64,000 bases of DNA from Bacteroidales bacterium. Lineage in GTDB: Bacteria > Bacteroidota > Bacteroidia > Bacteroidales > Muribaculaceae. The stretch is taken from assembly GCA_019416425.1 (NCBI GenBank), contig DXXK01000072.1, positions 1 to 64,000 of the forward strand, written 5' to 3'. This document shows positions 22,772 through 31,950 of the stretch, in pieces (the first letter of the stretch is position 1; each line of letters opens with the position of its first letter). A program made the position numbers and the translations under genes. Below the pieces are notes generated by a model that saw only the letters and a list, made by a program, of their open reading frames with translations, was not told the DNA's origin and made no database searches.

Positions 22772-25207
22772 CTATAACTTGGTTTTGAGATTCACCGTTT
22801 GTTTCTTAAAGCCGGGAGCTGATACCGTCAGCGTCACGGAACCGCTTTCCGGCTTGGAACGAAGTATCACGGTAGCAAGTCCGTTGTAGAGGCTGCGGGT
22901 GTTTCCGGTGTAAAGCTCGTTGCTGCTGTTGTCGCCGTTTACAACACCGACAATCTCGGCCGGACCGTCGATATTAAAAGTGAGCAGCTGCCGTGCGGTC
23001 ACGTCGCGACGGCCTTTGCTGTCCAGAGCCTCGATGCGGATATGCTGAAGATCGGTCCCGTCGCCTTTCCAATCGGGATTGTCGGACGTGGTCCTCAGTT
23101 TCACGGCCTTCCCGCTCGTCTCAAGTTTATGAGTCGCAACCGGTTTACTATTTCCGTCTTTATATGCCACCGCCTCGATCCGGCCGGGAGCGTATGGTAC
23201 ATCCTCCCACATGATGCGGTTGCGCTGCTTGCTGTCGGACCTGTTGTTGCGCTTGCGGCCCATGCTCTTGCCGTTCACCAGCAACTCCACCTCATCGGCA
23301 TTGGTGTATGTGTAAAGCTTCAGCTTGCTTCCTTCCGGAAAGTTCCAGTGGTCGGTCAGGCGCTTGCCTCCCATCTGTATGTCATTCCACATATATGGTT
23401 CGGTATCCTCATATACCGCGATATGCACCAGCGGCTCGTCCTCCCTGAAATAACTCTTCAGGAAATAGGCATTCGGTTTTGGTTCCAGCGAGATATCGAA
23501 CACACCCTGTGTCCACCCCTTGGCGGGCCATCCGGCGGACTCTCCGAGATAATCGATCATGCCCCAGTACGCCAGACCGATTACCTTGTCAAGATCCATG
23601 TCGAAATAGTTCGGACCCATATTGGAGGTGTTGGCCTCGCTCTGATAGAACATCATCCATGGGAAGTTACGGCTGTCGCACGGGAAGTACAGATATCGGT
23701 AGTTATAAGCGGCGATATCTGTTTCCAATGCCAGCGGAGCGGGCAGAGAATCAGTATTCTCGCTGCGTCCGCGCGGATGCATGGCGACAGTCACCGGACG
23801 CGTCTTGTCGAAACGGTTCAGCAATGTCTTCTGTAATCTGTAAGGGGTGACACCCCAGTCCGAATAAGGAATATCCCACAACAGCTGAAGCTCGTTTCCG
23901 AGACTCCACATCACCACGCTGGGATGGTTGCGGTCGCGTTTCACCCATTCAGGCACGTCATCGGGCCACTGCTCCATCCAGTCCTTGCGGCCTCCGGCGT
24001 ATTGAGTGAGCCACTTGTCGTAAAGCTCGTCAACCACCAGGATTCCATTCTCATCGCAAAGTTCCATAAGCGATTCGCTGTATGGATTATGTGAACAGCG
24101 GATATGGTTGAATCCATATTCCTTCAGCATCTTTATACGCTTCTCCATAGCACGGGGATATGCTGCCGCGCCCAATGCCCCTAAGGTATGGTGGTTTGCT
24201 ATTCCCTTCAGCAACACCTTTTTGCCGTTCAGTTTCAAACCATATTCCGGAGAATACTGAATCTTGCGGACGCCGAAACGGGAGGATGCCTCGTCGGCGA
24301 CACTTCCGTCGGGACGATACAGAGTGACGGTAGCGGTGTAAAGATTGGGATTCTCGCAGTCCCAGAGCTGTGGCTCAGTCATCGTGAAGCTGTCCAGATG
24401 ATATTCCTTGACACGCTGCTTGCGGTTGAAAGGATGCTTTTCAGTGCGGTCATATACCACATTTCCGACCATATCACGTACCACCGAACGCATTGTCAGG
24501 GAATCAAGACCCTTGATGTTGTTGGCGACCTCGGCCTGGATATTCACTACAGCCCTGTCCTTCTCGGCCTCGGGAGTGGTGATGTAGAGCGGATGGCGCG
24601 CAAAGTAAAGCTCAGAATCGGTAAGTTTCAGATTCACGTCACGGAAAAGACCTCCGCCGGTATACCATCTTGAATTCTCGGGTTTGCCGGTATCGGCCTT
24701 GACCGCTATCAGGTTGTCCTGTCCGTACTTAACCTTATCGGTGATGTCTATCTCAAACCCCAGATATCCGTAATCGGTGCCACCTACACGCTCGCCGTTA
24801 AGATACACGTCGCCGACAAGCATGATGCCCTGGAAATCAAGAAGAACCCTTTTTCCCTTCTACGCCGGATCGGCATGAAGGATCTTGCGGTACCATCCGC
24901 TGCCCATTTCCTTGAAACCACGTGAGCTCAATCGGCTGGCGATATTGGCGACAGGATTGTTGGCGTCACCTATCTCATCGGCGGTTGGAGCAACCCAGTC
25001 CTGCGATATCTGGAAATCATGAGGTACGTTGATGGTTTCCCATCCCGCAGAATTGAATTCAGGATTCTCTGCGCCTGCTATGTCGCCGCGCTGGAAGAGC
25101 CATCCGCGGTTCAATGGTATCGTCTCGGCCGCATCCGTGGCAATGCATGCGGCACACGCCAGGATTATAGAAAACAGTATATTGCCGAACCGTGTCAGAG
25201 GTATCAT
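22772..25207 (-). pseudogene. GH2 beta-galactosidase-like gene interrupted by an in-frame TAG
   Basis: Without the stop, the gene would encode about 811 residues. These comprise a signal peptide (MIPLTRFGNILFSIILACAA...), the GH2 sugar-binding, immunoglobulin-like and TIM-barrel domains, and a DUF4982-type C-terminal part. The acid/base residue lies in WSLGNELQ and the nucleophile probably in YQSEAN, so the catalytic core is intact. The TAG at 24862-24860 follows residue 115 (GWYRKILHADPA) and the same frame continues with KGKRVLLDFQGIMLVGD. GH2 proteins usually have Trp (TGG) here, which is one base away. The stop-to-stop frame upstream extends to 25282, but ATG 25207 gives a proper signal peptide. 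It lies between rhaD and the regulator gene. Possible explanations are a recent nonsense mutation, a sequencing error, or readthrough. A GTG or ATG restart at 24823 would lack the secretion signal. Confidence 0.85.
24860..24862 (-). other. In-frame amber codon inside the GH2 gene
   Basis: On the minus strand the codons read GCG TAG AAG GGA AAA. The frame upstream (from 25207) and downstream (to 22772) is the same, and no other stop interrupts it. A single G-to-A change from TGG explains the interruption. The frame beyond it stays open for 695 codons. Confidence 0.9.
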
Positions 25208-25262
25208 AATCAATTGGATATTAGAATCAAGTGGATTTTGGATTGTTAAGGTTGCTTTGATT

Positions 25263-25287
25263 CGGGAATGCACAGATGCCATTCCCG
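25263..25287 (-). terminator. Hairpin between rhaD and the GH2 gene
   Basis: CGGGAATG (25263-25270) pairs with CATTCCCG (25280-25287), an 8-bp stem with a 9-nt loop, 20 nt after the rhaD stop. No T-run follows on the minus strand (AATCAAAG), so it is more likely an attenuator or an mRNA-stability hairpin than a full terminator. Confidence 0.4.
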
Positions 25288-25306
25288 TTTACCGGATCAT
25301 ATTGAG

Positions 25307-26116
25307 TTATTTCGGAAGATGGAAGACTGTCGAGATTTCCTGCATCTGCTCCTGGGTCATACCGTCGGGTACAAATCCCATGCAACGCGCATCCTTGTAG
25401 ATGATGGCGCTCTTGTTCAGCGTATCCACCATATCGAATGCCTCCATGACGTCATCGCCTACGGCAAACACGCCATGCTTCTCCCACATCACCACATCGT
25501 AATCATCGTCTATGGCCTTGATTGTGGCGTCTGCCAGCTCGACCGAAGACGGCAGCATGTAGGGAACAATGCCTAATCCACGCGGACAGAACGCCTTGGT
25601 CTCGGGAATCATGCTCCAGAGTATATTGGTCAGGACATCCTTCTCCAGGAACGGCTTGGTATGGCTCATCGCCACGAGCTCGATGGGATGGGTATGCAGG
25701 GACGCCTTGTAGGGCGATCCTTTGCCGATCAGGTAATTGTGCACGCTCAGATGCGACGGCAACTCGGAGGTGGGCTTCACAGGCTTGTCCGCCACAATCT
25801 CATAATGCGCGCAATCATCGGTGATGCGGATCAGCGATCCGTTGTCCATCGGCCAGCGGGCCAGGTCACGCATGCGCTTGTTCGTACCTTTGCAGTAGAA
25901 CCAACACCCTTTCAGATTCGGCAGCGTCACTCCGATTGCAATCGGTTCCGTCAACGACGGCATCTTACGTATCTCATCGTCGATCTCATCAGTCACGTTC
26001 ACCGTGATGTTGCCGCCGTTTCGCTCGGCCCAGCCTTTCTGCCAGAGGTATCCGGCGACCTCAGCAACCATCTCTACCTGTTTCTTCAATCCGGCATTGT
26101 TATCCAATACTGACAT
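25307..26116 (-). CDS. rhaD: Rhamnulose-1-phosphate aldolase
   Basis: This enzyme splits L-rhamnulose-1-phosphate into dihydroxyacetone phosphate and L-lactaldehyde in the cytoplasm. The 269-residue protein belongs to the class II aldolase/adducin family. Zinc-binding histidines are visible in LHTHPIELVAMSH and in MWEKHGVFAVG, and the N-terminal NGGNITVNV segment forms the phosphate-binding region. It is the last rhamnose gene of the run rhaM-rhaB-rhaA-rhaT-rhaD and lies 35 bp after rhaT. A lactaldehyde reductase, often encoded next to it in Bacteroides, is not found in this window. Confidence 0.95.
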   Translation of the reverse strand: MSVLDNNAGLKKQVEMVAEVAGYLWQKGWAERNGGNITVNVTDEIDDEIRKMPSLTEPIAIGVTLPNLKGCWFYCKGTNKRMRDLARWPMDNGSLIRITDDCAHYEIVADKPVKPTSELPSHLSVHNYLIGKGSPYKASLHTHPIELVAMSHTKPFLEKDVLTNILWSMIPETKAFCPRGLGIVPYMLPSSVELADATIKAIDDDYDVVMWEKHGVFAVGDDVMEAFDMVDTLNKSAIIYKDARCMGFVPDGMTQEQMQEISTVFHLPK

Positions 26117-26151
26117 ATTGTACTATATTAAAAGCTGTTATTATTGTTCAA

Positions 26152-27189
26152 TCATATCATCTGGGGCAGGAAGCAGGAGATCACCAGCACGACTATGCCC
26201 AGCACCAGCACCCTGATCGTATTCCTGGAGCAGCCTTTCCATTCATGCAGGATGATGCCCCATACGTTCGAGAACACTACATTCAGCGCCATCAGGATGC
26301 AGAAGGACAGAGTCATAAGCGTCGGATATCCGGTCAGGAATCCCTTGCCGAGGGCGAGCCCGAAGAACTGGCTGTACCACAGGGCTCCGGCCAGCAGGCA
26401 GTATAGGGCATTGTTAACCCACACCTTGCCGTCCAGGTAATCGCTCCAGGTCTTGTTCTTGGAATTCTGGTAGAAGCAGTAGACCGCGTTGGTAACGAAT
26501 CCACCCAAAGTCACCAGGAATGTAGCGGGAAGGGTACGGTACATCAGGTTTGTAAGCTCGCCGAAATTGATTCCGCTGCCGAATTCCAGACCCACATTGA
26601 AACAGCCGCTCATAAATCCGGCCAACAGCGCGATGGCCAGTCCCTTGGGGAAGTTGAAATCCTTGACCGCCACGTCCTTGGTGCCTTTCTGCACCATCTG
26701 TCTGGCCTTCATGGACCCAGCCATACCGATAATCGCGATACCCATCAACGTTACGATAACACCGATAATCACCGAATAGGTCAGCTGACTCAACGGATCG
26801 TTCTCGGGGAAGAAGATGTTCAGCAGTACCGGACCCATGATTGTTCCGAGCGCCGCGCAGGTACCCAGGGTTATGGACTGACCCAGCGCCACACCCAGGT
26901 AACGCATGGAGAGCCCGAATGTCAGGCCGCCGACACCCCACAGCACTCCGAACAGAATGGTCATCCAGATGCTGAAGGATGAGGCTCCGGCGAACATCTC
27001 GCCAAGAGTGTGACCTGCCGGAACAGCCAGAAGCATTCCCAGGAACGGCAGGATGAGCCATGCGAACACACCCTGCACAATCCAGTAGCTTTCCCAGCTC
27101 CACTGCTTGATCTTGTTGATGGGGACGTAACAGCTCGACTGGCAGAACGCCCCGACCGCAATGATTGTCAATCCTATGATTATGTCCAT
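26152..27189 (-). CDS. rhaT: L-rhamnose/proton symporter
   Basis: This 345-residue inner-membrane protein has about ten transmembrane helices and resembles RhaT of the drug/metabolite transporter superfamily, including the N-terminal GAFCQSSCYVPINKIKQWSW and the central WGVGGLTFGLSMRYLG. It would bring L-rhamnose into the cytoplasm together with protons. The ATG overlaps the rhaA stop by one base (TAATG), so translation is coupled. Its position in a catabolic operon supports rhamnose as substrate. Confidence 0.95.
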   Translation of the reverse strand: MDIIIGLTIIAVGAFCQSSCYVPINKIKQWSWESYWIVQGVFAWLILPFLGMLLAVPAGHTLGEMFAGASSFSIWMTILFGVLWGVGGLTFGLSMRYLGVALGQSITLGTCAALGTIMGPVLLNIFFPENDPLSQLTYSVIIGVIVTLMGIAIIGMAGSMKARQMVQKGTKDVAVKDFNFPKGLAIALLAGFMSGCFNVGLEFGSGINFGELTNLMYRTLPATFLVTLGGFVTNAVYCFYQNSKNKTWSDYLDGKVWVNNALYCLLAGALWYSQFFGLALGKGFLTGYPTLMTLSFCILMALNVVFSNVWGIILHEWKGCSRNTIRVLVLGIVVLVISCFLPQMI

Positions 27190-28442
27190 TATCGCTTAGA
27201 CGTTACGTCGGCCTCGTATTTCTCGACTGCCGCGATGTATTCCTCGCCAACCGGAACGTTGTTCTTAAGGCAGAACATATCGTAGACGGCGTTCCACGGG
27301 AGTCCCTTGGCTTCCTCCAGCAGTGCCAGACGCTGGAACTTCTTGTCGTCCAGCTCGTAGTTGCGGATTGTGTTCAGAGGTTCGAGCAGAGCGCGGATCA
27401 TGCATTTCTGTGCGGCACGGCTGCCGATCACATAAGCTCCGATTCGGTTCAACGTTCCGTCGAAATAGTCAAGACCGTAATGCACGCGGTTCAGCGCGCC
27501 GGCGCGTACTATCTCGCTGAACAGATCCATCGTCGGATCGTCCATGATGGTAACATGATCGCTGTCCCAGCGTACAGGACGCGATACATGCAGCATCAGT
27601 TCAGGGACGAACAGCAGTATGGCCGATACCTTGTCGGCTACACTCTCAGTGGGATGGAAATGACCAGTGTCGAGAGTAATCATCATGTCGCGCTGGGACG
27701 CATAAGCCGTATAGAAGTCGTTGCTGCCCACAGTGAAGCTCTCCAGACCGATGCCGAACACCTTGGACTCCACACAGTCCTTCATCCAATCGTACTTATG
27801 CTCGAAAATCTGGTCCAGCGAGTCCTTCAGCAACTCGCGGTACATGTAACGGTTTACTGTGATGTCCTTGCTGCCGTCGTGCACCCATGTGTTCATGATA
27901 CAGGGATCCTGCTGTGCCTCGCCCATGGCCTGCGCGATGGCTCGGCAACGCTTGGAATGCTCAATCCAGAAATCACGTATACCCTTGTCGGGGTTAGACA
28001 GCGACAGGTCGCCGCTCTTGGGATGCGAGAATGACGTAGAGTTGAAATCCAGCTTGATGTCGTTGGTCTTGGCCCAGTCGATCCAGCTCTGGAAATGCTC
28101 GACCGAGCACTCGTTGCGGTCCACGAACTTGCCCTTGAAATCGCCATAGATCTCATGGAGGTTCAGACGGTGCTTTCCGGGAATCAGGCTCATGGCGTAC
28201 AGCACGTCGGCACGGAGCTCGTCGATGTTGCGTGCCTTGCCGGGATAGTTGCCGTTCACCTGGATTCCGCCTGTCAGCTCGCCGCCTGTGGTCTCGAATC
28301 CCGACACATCGTCGGCCTGCCAGCAATGCATGCTGAGGTGGAAGTCCTGCATCTGTTCCAGGACTTTGTCAGTGTCTACGCCAAGGGCAGCATAACGCTC
28401 CTTGGCTATCTCGTATGCCTTACGGATTGATTCTTCTTTCAT
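27189..28442 (-). CDS. rhaA: L-rhamnose isomerase
   Basis: This TIM-barrel metalloenzyme interconverts L-rhamnose and L-rhamnulose, the first committed catabolic step. The 417-residue protein matches the family in length. It carries ETTGGELTGGIQVNGNYPGK near the N-terminus, the metal-site stretch NSTSFSHPKSG, and DTGHFHPTESVADK. It lies 25 bp after rhaB and overlaps rhaT by one base. In Bacteroides the same enzyme is often called RhaI. Confidence 0.96.
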   Translation of the reverse strand: MKEESIRKAYEIAKERYAALGVDTDKVLEQMQDFHLSMHCWQADDVSGFETTGGELTGGIQVNGNYPGKARNIDELRADVLYAMSLIPGKHRLNLHEIYGDFKGKFVDRNECSVEHFQSWIDWAKTNDIKLDFNSTSFSHPKSGDLSLSNPDKGIRDFWIEHSKRCRAIAQAMGEAQQDPCIMNTWVHDGSKDITVNRYMYRELLKDSLDQIFEHKYDWMKDCVESKVFGIGLESFTVGSNDFYTAYASQRDMMITLDTGHFHPTESVADKVSAILLFVPELMLHVSRPVRWDSDHVTIMDDPTMDLFSEIVRAGALNRVHYGLDYFDGTLNRIGAYVIGSRAAQKCMIRALLEPLNTIRNYELDDKKFQRLALLEEAKGLPWNAVYDMFCLKNNVPVGEEYIAAVEKYEADVTSKR

Positions 28443-28467
28443 GATTATCGTTATTGTTGGTTTTATG

Positions 28468-29892
28468 TTATTTGTTGTCCGGATTGAAAGTTGTTGTCTC
28501 GATATTCTCGGCGATTACCTTGCGCATCTCGGCCAGGTTCTTGACTACTCCGGCGGCCATGGCCTGTATCATTATGTTGCCCAAAGCGGTAGCCTCGGCC
28601 GGCCCCGCCACCACCGGGATACCGCAGGCATTGGCCGTGAGTTGGTTCAGGAAAGCGTTGCGCGATCCTCCGCCGATGACGTGCAGACGCTCCACAGGAT
28701 ACTCCGACAGACCGCGGAACACATCCAGCGTCTTGGCGTACTTGTCGGCAAGGCTCTGGAAAATAGAACGGACGTACTCTCCATGAGTGACAGGTGCCGT
28801 CGGGCCTGTCCTACGGCAATATTCATCGATTGCCGTCACCATGTTGGCCGGAGCCACAAAGGCGGCATCGTCCGGATCAAGACGGCAGACTGCCTTGGAA
28901 TTCTCCGCCAGTTCCACCATCTCGGGATATGTGTAGGATTTTCCTTCCGACTTCCACTGCTTCAGGCATTGCTCCACAATCCACATGCCGGTGATGTTCT
29001 TCAGCAGACGGACCGTTCCCTGCACGCCGCCTTCGTTGGTGATGTTGTACTTCCGTGTTGTCTCGTCAATGACAGGGGCATCCGTCTCTATACCCATCAG
29101 CGACCATGTTCCGCTGCTCAGATAGGCGAAGTTCCTGTCAACGGCGGGAATGGCAGCGACAGCCGAGGCCGTGTCATGTCCGGCGACAGCCACGACAGGG
29201 ACTTCCGGCAATCCGACCTCCTCGGCTATTTCCTTCTTCAGGTTGCCGATCATATGGCACGGCATCACCATCTGTCCGAAACGTGACGCATCAAGGCCAA
29301 TGGACTCGAGAATCACAGGATCCAGCTCCCGGCTGCGGGCGTCGACAACCGCGCCTGTCGAGGCAATCGTGAATTCTGTCACTGCGTTGCCCGTAAGCAT
29401 ATAGGACAACGCATCGGGCATGAACAGGAACTTGGCGGCGTTCAGATGCGAGAAGTCGTTGCGGTGCTCGTTAAGCTGGAACACGGTATTGAAATCCATG
29501 TGCTGGATTCCGGTATGCTCATACAGTGTCGTGGCCGGCATCACATTGTCGAAGAAGCGTTCCTTGGCACCTATGGTCCGGACATCGCGGTAGGCATACG
29601 GTACTCCTATCAGCGAGCCGTCCGGAGCCACGCATACATAATCCACGCCCCACGTGTCGATACCGATGGAATCGGGGACTATTCCCAATGCAGCCGTCTC
29701 CTGCAGGCCACGCTTCAGTTCCTCGAACAGGGAGTAGATGTTCCAGTGCAGATGGCCGTCGAGAGGCATCATCCTGTTGGGGAAACGCGTCAGCTCCTTC
29801 ATGGCCAGGCGCCGGTCGCCATCGAGACTACCTAAGATGGTACGTCCGCTGGTGGCACCCAGGTCGAAGGCTATGAAATTCCTTGCTTTCAT
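28468..29892 (-). CDS. rhaB: Rhamnulokinase
   Basis: This FGGY-family kinase phosphorylates L-rhamnulose to rhamnulose-1-phosphate. The 474-residue sequence starts with the ATP-binding FDLGATSGRTILG and contains GIDTWGVDYV, AVAGHDTASAV and the C-terminal VIGGGSRNAFLNQLTAN typical of FGGY kinases. The in-frame GTG at 29895 directly before the ATG at 29892 is a less likely start. The gene lies a few bases after rhaM. Confidence 0.95.
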   Translation of the reverse strand: MKARNFIAFDLGATSGRTILGSLDGDRRLAMKELTRFPNRMMPLDGHLHWNIYSLFEELKRGLQETAALGIVPDSIGIDTWGVDYVCVAPDGSLIGVPYAYRDVRTIGAKERFFDNVMPATTLYEHTGIQHMDFNTVFQLNEHRNDFSHLNAAKFLFMPDALSYMLTGNAVTEFTIASTGAVVDARSRELDPVILESIGLDASRFGQMVMPCHMIGNLKKEIAEEVGLPEVPVVAVAGHDTASAVAAIPAVDRNFAYLSSGTWSLMGIETDAPVIDETTRKYNITNEGGVQGTVRLLKNITGMWIVEQCLKQWKSEGKSYTYPEMVELAENSKAVCRLDPDDAAFVAPANMVTAIDEYCRRTGPTAPVTHGEYVRSIFQSLADKYAKTLDVFRGLSEYPVERLHVIGGGSRNAFLNQLTANACGIPVVAGPAEATALGNIMIQAMAAGVVKNLAEMRKVIAENIETTTFNPDNK

Positions 29893-29901
29893 CACGCCGC
29901 G

Positions 29902-30216
29902 TCAGTCCATGTGGAACATTTCCGGCAGAGGAATCGACACCGGCGAGTTGTCGGGATTCACCTCCATGATGTCGGCCATGTAGTCCCACCATTTCTGCAC
30001 TATGGGATTATGTCCCATGTCCTGGCTGCTTTCCTCGCCACGTGTCTTCTGGAAGGCGAACAGAATGTTGGTGTCCCTGTCCCAGTAGATGGAGTAGTCG
30101 TATACACCCTGCTCGGATAGCAGCTGCTTCATCTCGGGCCAGAGCGCGGCGTGACGCCTCTGGTATTCTTCTTCGCATCCGGGTTTCAGATACATCTTGA
30201 ATGCTTCGCGTTTCAT
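29902..30216 (-). CDS. rhaM: L-rhamnose mutarotase
   Basis: This small enzyme (104 residues) interconverts alpha- and beta-L-rhamnopyranose. It matches RhaM in length and motifs: an N-terminal MYLKPGCEEEYQRRHAALWP with the catalytic-region His, and the C-terminal WWDYMADIMEVNPDNSP. It is the first of the five rhamnose genes and starts 60 bp after the tandem esterase gene. The short intergenic gap shows no clear promoter, so the rhamnose genes are probably transcribed together with the esterases. Confidence 0.93.
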   Translation of the reverse strand: MKREAFKMYLKPGCEEEYQRRHAALWPEMKQLLSEQGVYDYSIYWDRDTNILFAFQKTRGEESSQDMGHNPIVQKWWDYMADIMEVNPDNSPVSIPLPEMFHMD

Positions 30217-30276
30217 TTGTTTGATTTTTGAGGTTATGTCATTGGATTTTTAAGCCATGCAAGGCCTGTGACCCGT

Positions 30277-31911
30277 TTATTTCAGATATGTGTTCAAGGG
30301 GCAGTCGGTCGCTTTCAGACCTTTGGCTATGTTTGCTGCGTTCATGCGCGCACCCTTCTTGGAGGTATGCGTATGGTCATTGCAGAAGTAGCTCGTCACT
30401 TCCTTCAATCCCTGGGTATCCGCAAGGTTCTGCAGGAAACTTCCACTCAGGCTGTTCAGGTCGATGAAATACGCGCCGTTGCGTTCGGCCGTCTCATTGG
30501 CCCATTTGCCGAAACCCTCGCGGTTGCTCTCGATCAAGCCGTTGTCGAACTTGTTGCGAGGAGTATGGCTCACCACGATGGGAACGGCCCCCTTCTCCCT
30601 GCAATCCAGAATGAACTTGCGCAGATACCATCCGTAGGTATAGACCACCTTGTTGATTCCTGTCTTCTCCATTCGGAAAACCTTGCTTTCCATTCCGGAA
30701 CCGGGGAGTTCGGCACGGGCCTTGCCTACGTTGATGTCGCCTGCATCGTTATGACCGAACTGCATCAGTACGAAGTCACCGGGGCGCAGTGCCTTGTAGA
30801 CCTTGTCCCACCGTCCCTCGTCCAGGAAAGTACGTGCGCTTCTTCCGGGGAAGGCATGATTCTCGACTGAGATTCTGTTTGTATCGAAAAGTTCGGCTAA
30901 CACACTGCCCCAGCCCCACATCCCTTCCTCGCCCGTGTCGGAGTTCTTGACCGTACTGTCGCCAATAGTGAACAGGATCGGATTGTCGCCCTTACGCGTT
31001 GCTCCTGTCACCGTATCCACAGGCTGCGGCTTAAGCATTCCGGCCAGATCGAGGCCTTTGTAATTCCGGATTCCCTCAACGGCGCTCTCCGCATTCTCGC
31101 GTGCTCCGAAGGCACTGGTATGGATGCGGTCCAGATAGAACATATACTTGACCTTCTCCTTACCGTAACGCTCGAATTTATCGGCGGTGATGGCGTTAAG
31201 GTCGATGAACGGCACCTTCTCCTTCTTTGCGACCTGCTTGGCCCACAGACCGAATGTCTTGTTCACCCTGCTTATGACAGTGCTGTCGGCGTCTTCCCAG
31301 GCATTGCGGGGTGTCAGCGACATCAGGATGGGATGGGCGCCCTTCCTCTTGACATCGCGGACAAAGCGGCGCATATACTCACCGTATGTATAGACCGTTT
31401 CCTTGACTCCGGTCTCCTTGATGGTTACCTGCAGGGAATCCTTGCCGATTCCTGGTATCGAGGCACGGGCGCGACCCTCGTCGTAAGGGCCGTTGTCGTT
31501 ATGTCCGAGTTCGATTATTACCCAGTCGCCCTTACGGATGCCTTCCTGGACCTCGGGCCACAGCCTGTTGTAGAATGTGCGGCTGCTCATTCCACCCAGA
31601 GCATGGTTCTCGACTGTGATCTGGCTGTCGTCGAAATATTCCGGCATATAGTACCCCCAGCCCCACTGACCGTTGTCGCCGTTGCCGCGTGTGCCGGTGC
31701 GCATGGTGGAATTGCCCACAAGAAACAGCACAGGATTGTCACCATTGCGCGTGGAACCGGATACGGGACGCGCTGTCCTGGCTATGTTGAGGCTGTCGAT
31801 GGTATTGTCCACAACCTGATTGACATCCTTCATCGGAGCCGGCACATGCTGTCCATACATGGAGGCGGTGCCGGTTGCCATGATCAATAAGGCTGCCGCT
31901 AATTTGTTCAT
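30277..31911 (-). CDS. Tandem SGNH rhamnogalacturonan acetylesterase (two CE12-type domains)
   Basis: This 544-residue exported protein holds two SGNH hydrolase domains, each resembling rhamnogalacturonan acetylesterase. Domain 1 (about 55-285) has LVGNSTMRTG as block I, HNDNG as the block III region and DRIHTSAFGA as the catalytic Asp-His block. Domain 2 (about 305-540) has TIGDSTVKN, FGHNDAGD and NDHTHTSKKGA. The nucleophilic Ser is present in both, though domain 1 has Asn where GDS has Asp. A signal peptide covers the first 20 residues. The enzyme would deacetylate galacturonate in rhamnogalacturonan-I so that lyases and hydrolases can act. Confidence 0.88.
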   Translation of the reverse strand: MNKLAAALLIMATGTASMYGQHVPAPMKDVNQVVDNTIDSLNIARTARPVSGSTRNGDNPVLFLVGNSTMRTGTRGNGDNGQWGWGYYMPEYFDDSQITVENHALGGMSSRTFYNRLWPEVQEGIRKGDWVIIELGHNDNGPYDEGRARASIPGIGKDSLQVTIKETGVKETVYTYGEYMRRFVRDVKRKGAHPILMSLTPRNAWEDADSTVISRVNKTFGLWAKQVAKKEKVPFIDLNAITADKFERYGKEKVKYMFYLDRIHTSAFGARENAESAVEGIRNYKGLDLAGMLKPQPVDTVTGATRKGDNPILFTIGDSTVKNSDTGEEGMWGWGSVLAELFDTNRISVENHAFPGRSARTFLDEGRWDKVYKALRPGDFVLMQFGHNDAGDINVGKARAELPGSGMESKVFRMEKTGINKVVYTYGWYLRKFILDCREKGAVPIVVSHTPRNKFDNGLIESNREGFGKWANETAERNGAYFIDLNSLSGSFLQNLADTQGLKEVTSYFCNDHTHTSKKGARMNAANIAKGLKATDCPLNTYLK

Positions 31912-31950
31912 ACAGAATCGTCTTATAAGGTTCGTTTCATATTATATCCG

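Noticed and set aside
23850..23860. GGGGTGACACC near the regulator motif inside the GH2 gene
   Set aside because: It lacks the AACC half and has no -7 box at 30 nt, so it is an ordinary coding match.
25208..25282. 25-codon upstream extension of the GH2 gene
   Set aside because: The extension gives a polar stretch before the signal peptide. ATG 25207 directly precedes the hydrophobic leader.
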